64,000 nt of DNA, from the NCBI GenBank assembly GCA_016935985.1, contig JAFGPW010000005.1:62001-126000 (forward strand), in the 5' to 3' direction. Source of the DNA: Candidatus Woesearchaeota archaeon (GTDB lineage: Archaea; Nanobdellota; Nanobdellia; Woesearchaeales; JAFGPW01). Below, piece by piece: positions 58,901 to 64,000 of this stretch (the stretch's first letter is position 1; each line of letters starts with the position of its first letter). The notes beneath the pieces were generated by a model. It saw nothing but the letters and a program-made list of their open reading frames with translations. It did not search any database and had not been told where the DNA came from. Made by a program: the position numbers and the translations under genes.

Positions 58901-61900
58901 GAGTGCAGCCTCCTGCTACCGGCCTGGATCGATTGCATCCAGTATTACCAGGCGCATGACCTCAACTTCACGCTCGAGACGCTCCGCTGCTTCGACAACG
59001 CGAGCGAGATGCGGCCCCAGATCGACCCCAACAACCTGCAGGACCACCTCATCAACAACGGCAACAACATCACCCTCGTCTGGGGCACGACCTGCGACCC
59101 TGAGGCGTTCTTCGTCTACCGCTACGACGATACGACGGCCAGGCAGCTCCCCATCTCGGAGCGCATCCCTGCCATCAGCGGCCAGGCGAGCTACACCTGG
59201 ACCGACACGCACCTCGAGGGGGACGGGCCCTTCAACTACACCATCTACGCGGTCTACCAGTTCCCCTACTCCACCAAATACGGATCGATCCCGCTCAGCA
59301 ACGCCGATGCCGGCGACCCCCGGTGCATCAGCGGCCTTGCCGGCTGGTGCGACGGCGCCGACCTAGCAGTCAACTGCCTGCCTGACTACTCGACCGAAAA
59401 CACGACCTGCGGCAGCGGGACGACCTGCCGGCTGAACAGCACCGGCAGCGCGGTCTGCGCGCAGGACCAGACGACAGACTGCATGGCCTGCGGCATGCCC
59501 CTCGGCCTGTTCTCCAACTGGACGACCTCGCGGCTCTCTCCCAGCGGCCCGTTCTGCAATCAGGTCCCCAACTGCACTCTCGAGCGCTCGACCACCGTCG
59601 CCGACAACTTCAGGAACTGCACGGACGTGCGCTCCTGCTACGACTACCTCTCAGATTTCTCCTGCACAGAAGACCAGTGCGAAATCGGGATGAACTGCAC
59701 CTGGCAGGAATCGCCTGACCTCGCAGAGCTCGGCATCGGCGTCTGCAGGCCTGACAACCCCTTCTTCCAGAACTGCTCGCGATGCAACGGCGAGCCGTTC
59801 AACAGCGTCTTCGACCAGTGCAGCTTCGAACGCTGCCGGCTCTACGGCGCCTGCTTCTACATCAACGGCGACGCGAACGGCTTCGGCGGCGAGTGCGTCG
59901 ACGCCTCGCAGGCTGGCGGCGCCTCATGCAGCATCTACGGCACGAACGAAGAGCAGTGCCTCGGCGAGACAGGCAACCGCAACTACACGATCAACATCTC
60001 ACGTTCGACCGGGCACATGGGGCGGCCGCTCACGAGCGGCTCGCACGCCGTCATCAACCGCAGCAACGACGAGCTCGATATCGGGCTCTGCAGGTTCGAT
60101 TCCACCTGCTTCAAGGACGGCGACGGCGACCTCGGCCTCGACCCCGGCGACGACAGCAGGGTGCCCGAGCTCTTCATGGCACATCTCGACGGCTACGGCG
60201 ACCAAGGGACCGCCCAGGTGCCGGTCTCGGTGGACTACTTCATCCTCGACAGCAGAGCGGAGCCGACGACCAGCCTCTCGCTCCGCTACAATCCCCGGCA
60301 GGGCGCGGACACGAACCTCTACTGGATCTACCCCACCTGCCCCGGCGCCACCTACATCGGGCCATACGCGACTCCGCTCAGCGAAGCGGCATTCAGGCAT
60401 TACACGCACTATGCCCCCTCCTTCGGCATCAACTACTGCATGTCTGCTGCGCAAGACCGGCCGGAGGGCGCCTACTGGCTCTACGCCTTCCCGACCGACT
60501 CGTCCGGCAACTACGGCCTGGTCAAGAACTACTCGTTCTACTACGACACGACCCCTCCCGACGTCACGCTCACGCTGCATACCGACTACTATAACACCAC
60601 GCCTGAGGACTATTTCACCAACTTCTCGCTCAACCTGACCATCGATTCCTGGGACGGCTCGCACGGGAACTGGGTCGTCTGCTCGCTGAACATGACCCTG
60701 CCAGGGGGCGAGATGGTGCCGCTCATAACGCCTGAGCAGTACTGCATCGAAAACGACTACTGCGACTTCAACCGGACGTACGGCGAGAACCGATGGGTGA
60801 GAGACGGCACCACCAACCCCGAGCTCGTCAATCGGAACGAGATTGGCGTCTACACCTTCGCGTACGAATGCAGGGACTGGGTCAAGCACGTGACGAGCGA
60901 GGTGCGGCAGCCGTACATCAACCCCGACACCCGGGTGTTCGATGTGAGGCCGTTCCAGACCTTCAACGATAGCAACGGCATCATCCTCATGCTCAGGACG
61001 CCAGAGGCCATCACGTGCCGCTACCACCGCTGGGGCGACGGCGAGGACCACACGACCTTCCCCAACGGGTGGGACGCCTTTAGCGTGGCGCCGGTCCCCG
61101 CAGGCGGCGACCCTTCCTGTTGCTACGCCGGCGCCTGCGGACCGGCCGAAGGGCCGTGCGGCCGTGACCATATCCGCTTCACCTCGATCCTCGGCGACCT
61201 CGGCGTGACCAACCAGACCTTCACCTACGAGTACGGCTGCAGGTTCGACGGCAGCGACGACCTGTTCGTCAACGCGACGTTCACGGTCGATGAGCAGCCG
61301 CCCCAGCACGGCATCTACGCGGGCGAGAACTGGGGGTGGGCCTACGGCACCGGCGACGTCTTCGACAACACCTACTGGAAGAAGGATCCCCAATACATCA
61401 TGGTCGGCTGCCATGACCCCTACATCAACGTCTCCGATCCGACACTCGCCACCAACGCCTTCGGCTGCTACGGCCAGGGCCTCACTGGCGGGGGGGCTCT
61501 GGGCGTATTCCTCTGTGAGGAGGACGTCGACTGCACGCCGGTCCGCGCGAATGCCGCAGGGGTCGCGCTCAACGCGAGCTTCCCGCGCGTATTCGACGCC
61601 TATGTGCGCAAGGTCGTCAGCATCCCGACGCCGCTCTGCTACTCCGTCGCTGACCTCGGGGGCAACCAGGCACCGGCAGCCAAGAACTGCACGGTGATCA
61701 GGGTCGACAATATGCCACCGGTCATCGGCGGCTTCGGGATCGCCGGCAACGCCGCTTCGATAATCGTCGGCGAGACGCTCATCACCAACGGCTCGGGCGT
61801 GAACCTCACCGCGATGGTCTACAACCTCGTCGACCATACGGATACGGTCTCAGGGACCTGGACCTCTCCCTACGGCTACGGCAACCTGACGATCGACGGC

Positions 61901-64000
61901 ACGATACGGGCGGTGGGCGCCATCCCCCCGACCTTCGAGTTCCTCCGCTTCAGGCGGCAATGGGACAACGAGAACGAGAGCTACGCGCTCGCCTTCACGC
62001 CCGGCACCGGCGGCGACCTGCGGCTCATGAAATACGTCGGCGCCGGCTCGGCGAACCCCCTCGGCAGCGCGACCGTCAACACGGAGCTCAACGTCTCCTA
62101 TCCCTTCCGGCTCACGGCGATCGGCAACCGGATTGACCTCTACTTCAACGGCAGCGGCACGCCGAACCTATCATACACCGACTCGTCGAACCCCTACCTC
62201 TTCGGCTGGGTCGAGGCGAACGCATCAGCCAACTACACAGTCACCGGCCTTGGCGTGCACGACCCGACGCTCGTCTCGCCCCTGCGCAACGTGAGCATCG
62301 GCGTCAACGGCACCTGGGCCGACGCCCTTCTAACGCCTCAGACTGCCTCCTTCCAGCTCAACCGGCAGGTCGGCCTCAACTCCGGCCTCAACACGATCAC
62401 GATCTATGCGGAGGACAACGCGACCTCGCTCACCAGCCCCTACAACAAGGCGGAGATAGACATAACGGTCTATTCCGACACCGTAGGGCCGCAGATAAGC
62501 CCGATCACCCCTTCCGTCCCCTTCGGCGGCGACACCTACGGCCAGAACATCACCATCAACCTCACGGTCCAGGATGTGAACTGGACGGCAAAAGGCCCGT
62601 TCCTTCTCGCCAACACCACGGCGAACATCACGATCACGCCGGACCTCCTGACCAGCCCCACCCCGATGACTCTCGTCTCGACCCAGAACACGGTCGACAG
62701 CTATGGCTACCTCATCGAGACCGCCTATGACCCAAACACCGGCCGCTACACCGTTTCTCCCGGTACCTACCTCGTGACCGTCACGGCGGCCGACCTCTTC
62801 GGCAATGTCGCCACCGCGAACGGCACCTTCGACGTCTCCGACACCACCGGATCGTCGGCCGCCTACAACATCACCGACTCCGACTTCCCGCTCGGCCTCG
62901 GCTACGCGGTCCACACGCGAGGACGGACCTACACCTTCGAGGCGAACTTCTCCGAATGGACGAACGTCACCGACATCATCCTCGAGCCGGCAGGCGTCTC
63001 CGGCCTCCAGCCGACGGCAGGCCTCTCGAGCGTCTTTGTGAATGAGACGGTCGTCAACGGCGCCCGCACCGCATACACCTACAGCATCTCCGTACCGACC
63101 TACTCCTATTTCGACAACCTGTCCCATGACACGCCGCGCGCGCAAATCCGGATCGTCGGGACCGACACGAGCGGCAACGACATTTTAATCAGCACCTACC
63201 CCTTCAGGGTCGACACGAGCGCGCCCGACCCACCGCTCTTCCAGCCGCACCTCTACAACGGCGGCACCGTCTACATCAATGACCCGGGCATAACAATCTC
63301 TGGCTGGGAGGCAGACCGCGAGGCGGACGTGAACATATCCATCATGATAAACTCCGACATTGAGGTCAACGCGAGCACGCTCTCGGCATATGCCACCCTC
63401 CTCGGAACCGGCACCCTTGCGCAGCCGGCGGCAGTCGGCGCCGGCTACGTGCTCCTCGTCGGCGACAAGACCATCGAGTTCACGATCGCAGGATTCCTCG
63501 AGATCGTCGGCGCGAACCGCACAGGAAGCGTCTACTACGGCATCACTGACGTCAGCTACAACGCCGGCCTCAGCCAGACGCGGGTGAACGTGACGCCGAC
63601 GATCGAGACGCCGGCGCCAGCGGGGCAGGCCGTCAACACCTACGACAGCGACCGGCCGACCGGCTGGTGGGGGTTCTCGACGCTCACGCTTCCCACAGGC
63701 AATAACTCGGTCTACGCATTCGGCATCGACCAGTTCGGCAACCGGGGGCTGCCGAACATAACCTACCTCTTCTATGACGGGCAGGCGCCTTCCACCGGGA
63801 CCTTCCAGCTCCCGAACCAGACGAGGACGAGCGACAACCGGACGAACATATCAGTCACCCTCAATGACGGGCCGGCAGGCGCCTATTCGGGCATCAACAT
63901 CACCACCATCAACCTCACGATCAACTCATCATCCATCGCCCAGACCTACGGCTGCGGAGGCACCATCACCTGCAGGAGGCCCGATGGCAACCAGAGCCAG
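55925..64000 (+). CDS. Giant Cys-rich surface protein 3, 3' end outside window
   Basis: One frame runs 2692 codons from GTG 55925 to the window edge with no stop; I checked the phase at several points. A basic N-terminus and signal peptide (residues 23-41) come first. Cys-rich modules (about 90-240, 330-810, 1130-1350) include CLWCDDQ, CWWCDDD and CWWCSND repeats. Carboxypeptidase-regulatory-like domains lie at about 239-323, 811-889 and 905-992, and a fibronectin-like domain near 1000-1130. A LamG/DUF1080-like domain is at about 1979-2115, and Ig-like repeats run to the edge. N-X-S/T sequons are very frequent. The leader resembles that of surface protein 1. The C-terminal anchor is not in view. 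The start is uncertain by up to 14 residues. Confidence 0.8.
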   Translation, partial: MITKKRGLVVEGERRGASASTRAVLAVWLVLNLLSMPAAVAVEATPAIGQQAVGTSLVPASSFSKVAPIGQGKGTYAAEEREPLLQGASGTCYGSTACVGGICWGTDDGPFSCIACNQSFMQSVYPSSIPECDTSEPVGCCCHLDDPIYQPYEIIYSVLECDASDPNRVYYDLIIDDAACAAACGGSVSPCVFTSCEENNTQACYCGIQQGVGFCCASDGAGTIYGTGADCRANACASGLYLINGTVFNTITSLPVAGVDVKTTIDSVLVSDITDASGNYLLTGLHNGTTPGGQTYYVTASLVGFYPNMTAVIIQDDNVTDHHIYLTPFDNCSDGDNASDCIGIGPNCLWCDDQLTCYTGTCANCTGFPLVRNQVCTAPPSCADNPDYSSCQNTGCWWCDDDSTCGDNCSGCASPYPGVGNNCTDAECIELTSYANCTERQDCWWCSNDSRGAASCGDTCADCPNFTINRADNRTCLEDYCLTNATMECDGQCPMDYVALFGYDLYCSGYDDPDCDGGFCRIEDLGSFANRWCDTDNSTGRAGLNDTGTFWVRFNATGTAVSGNWSSDDYCYHCGPADHWTCGLSMSCDINNPALGLCDGQPLGCTLNLDPDADGGRCNQSINAWCDSAGWYGSGVVGWKAAGISPGFQLSDYCERCPTDADCSSLPACTPEDPVVCNGSAPPGCTLFSQDPDNYPFCDITNNQWCAQDGEYPTAPGWVTEQENHTAYCAACGAWDTDGTCCNNINHVCDGDCALGCFYTDDPDCAQNQIERCNVTDHSYCGPGGTFIENASNTTEYCAQCAQFDSTACSSYRIEGYLLDPGGSPIAGATVRLEHHIHGLYPDGHTDGNGLFNFTGVYGGMNRLSFNDTAAYCYDPIAVDVSADDTNCPQPAAVCEQNLSLTAGDLITIHGYVNDDEGNQLFNARVYAHPINIVNGNPSSHLVGMTAPYTTTDTTGRYELSICLNTTDYDMTATAISHLPANRTLYGTLSDAECSLLLPAWIDCIQYYQAHDLNFTLETLRCFDNASEMRPQIDPNNLQDHLINNGNNITLVWGTTCDPEAFFVYRYDDTTARQLPISERIPAISGQASYTWTDTHLEGDGPFNYTIYAVYQFPYSTKYGSIPLSNADAGDPRCISGLAGWCDGADLAVNCLPDYSTENTTCGSGTTCRLNSTGSAVCAQDQTTDCMACGMPLGLFSNWTTSRLSPSGPFCNQVPNCTLERSTTVADNFRNCTDVRSCYDYLSDFSCTEDQCEIGMNCTWQESPDLAELGIGVCRPDNPFFQNCSRCNGEPFNSVFDQCSFERCRLYGACFYINGDANGFGGECVDASQAGGASCSIYGTNEEQCLGETGNRNYTINISRSTGHMGRPLTSGSHAVINRSNDELDIGLCRFDSTCFKDGDGDLGLDPGDDSRVPELFMAHLDGYGDQGTAQVPVSVDYFILDSRAEPTTSLSLRYNPRQGADTNLYWIYPTCPGATYIGPYATPLSEAAFRHYTHYAPSFGINYCMSAAQDRPEGAYWLYAFPTDSSGNYGLVKNYSFYYDTTPPDVTLTLHTDYYNTTPEDYFTNFSLNLTIDSWDGSHGNWVVCSLNMTLPGGEMVPLITPEQYCIENDYCDFNRTYGENRWVRDGTTNPELVNRNEIGVYTFAYECRDWVKHVTSEVRQPYINPDTRVFDVRPFQTFNDSNGIILMLRTPEAITCRYHRWGDGEDHTTFPNGWDAFSVAPVPAGGDPSCCYAGACGPAEGPCGRDHIRFTSILGDLGVTNQTFTYEYGCRFDGSDDLFVNATFTVDEQPPQHGIYAGENWGWAYGTGDVFDNTYWKKDPQYIMVGCHDPYINVSDPTLATNAFGCYGQGLTGGGALGVFLCEEDVDCTPVRANAAGVALNASFPRVFDAYVRKVVSIPTPLCYSVADLGGNQAPAAKNCTVIRVDNMPPVIGGFGIAGNAASIIVGETLITNGSGVNLTAMVYNLVDHTDTVSGTWTSPYGYGNLTIDGTIRAVGAIPPTFEFLRFRRQWDNENESYALAFTPGTGGDLRLMKYVGAGSANPLGSATVNTELNVSYPFRLTAIGNRIDLYFNGSGTPNLSYTDSSNPYLFGWVEANASANYTVTGLGVHDPTLVSPLRNVSIGVNGTWADALLTPQTASFQLNRQVGLNSGLNTITIYAEDNATSLTSPYNKAEIDITVYSDTVGPQISPITPSVPFGGDTYGQNITINLTVQDVNWTAKGPFLLANTTANITITPDLLTSPTPMTLVSTQNTVDSYGYLIETAYDPNTGRYTVSPGTYLVTVTAADLFGNVATANGTFDVSDTTGSSAAYNITDSDFPLGLGYAVHTRGRTYTFEANFSEWTNVTDIILEPAGVSGLQPTAGLSSVFVNETVVNGARTAYTYSISVPTYSYFDNLSHDTPRAQIRIVGTDTSGNDILISTYPFRVDTSAPDPPLFQPHLYNGGTVYINDPGITISGWEADREADVNISIMINSDIEVNASTLSAYATLLGTGTLAQPAAVGAGYVLLVGDKTIEFTIAGFLEIVGANRTGSVYYGITDVSYNAGLSQTRVNVTPTIETPAPAGQAVNTYDSDRPTGWWGFSTLTLPTGNNSVYAFGIDQFGNRGLPNITYLFYDGQAPSTGTFQLPNQTRTSDNRTNISVTLNDGPAGAYSGINITTINLTINSSSIAQTYGCGGTITCRRPDGNQSQ

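Noticed and set aside
59999..61837. 612-codon minus-strand frame opposite surface protein 3
   Set aside because: It is antisense to a gene with clear signal peptide, Cys modules and domains. Its own composition (Val, Arg, Asp, Gly) is that of a complement shadow and no promoter was found.

Overview
The window is archaeal chromosome. It carries an archaeal information-processing set: clamp-loader small subunit, FEN1, Orc1/Cdc6, both subunits of DNA polymerase D, MCM, TBP, TFE, aIF2-beta, a histone, Hjc, a PAN-type ATPase and RNase P Rpp30. Most single genes have a TATA-like box (TTTAAATA, TTTATATA) centred about 27 nt before the start codon, which means leaderless transcripts. The DNA is GC-rich (about 60% by eye), with short AT-rich regulatory islands. 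Small genes, the giant Cys-rich secreted proteins, the pilin-like GQISVF leader and the R15P-isomerase-like gene suggest a DPANN lineage of the Woesearchaeota/Pacearchaeota kind. That placement is inference and could be wrong. No tRNA, rRNA, CRISPR array or insertion sequence was seen.

Region 1 (1-18.2 kb) holds information and housekeeping genes on both strands: a coiled-coil protein overlapping rfcS, a PRC-barrel protein, tyrS, tldD-tldE, a PAN-like ATPase with an extra helical insertion, trm5, fen1 with a winged-helix/nuclease-like partner, endA, rnz, a PurF-like amidotransferase, histone, hjc, tfe, an R15P-isomerase-like protein and a TrmB regulator. Region 2 (18.2-30.1 kb) is a replication core. 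An AT-rich, palindrome-rich island precedes cdc6-polB(DP1)-polC(DP2), and a convergent run follows (DUF424, aIF2-beta, an OB-fold protein, mcm, tbp). A second AT-rich island with origin-box-like dyads lies between tbp and the next, divergent gene. Both islands are origin candidates.

Region 3 (30.1-35.0 kb) concerns sulfur and RNA. It has a Cys-containing HTH regulator with iscS-dcd-iscU, a ThiS-like sulfur carrier with a TtuA-like thiolase, and RNase P Rpp30. A 14-bp palindrome, TTTCAATATTGAAA, lies upstream of the TATA boxes of the HTH regulator and of Rpp30. A 12-bp version lies between endA and rnz.

Region 4 (35.0-64 kb) is a cell-surface island. It encodes secreted or anchored Cys-rich proteins of 1863, 1089 and more than 2690 residues, and a pair of exported proteins of which one has a PNPFNP (type IX-secretion-like) C-terminal domain. 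It also has a VapBC pair with an array of operator half-sites and an N-glycosylation set: AglB, a NodB-like membrane protein, a GlcNAc-1-P-transferase-like enzyme, two GT4 glycosyltransferases and a flippase. The giants carry many N-X-S/T sequons, so the island plausibly encodes both the glycoproteins and the machinery that decorates them. Coding sequences run off both ends of the window: a coiled-coil gene at base 1 and the third giant at base 64000.
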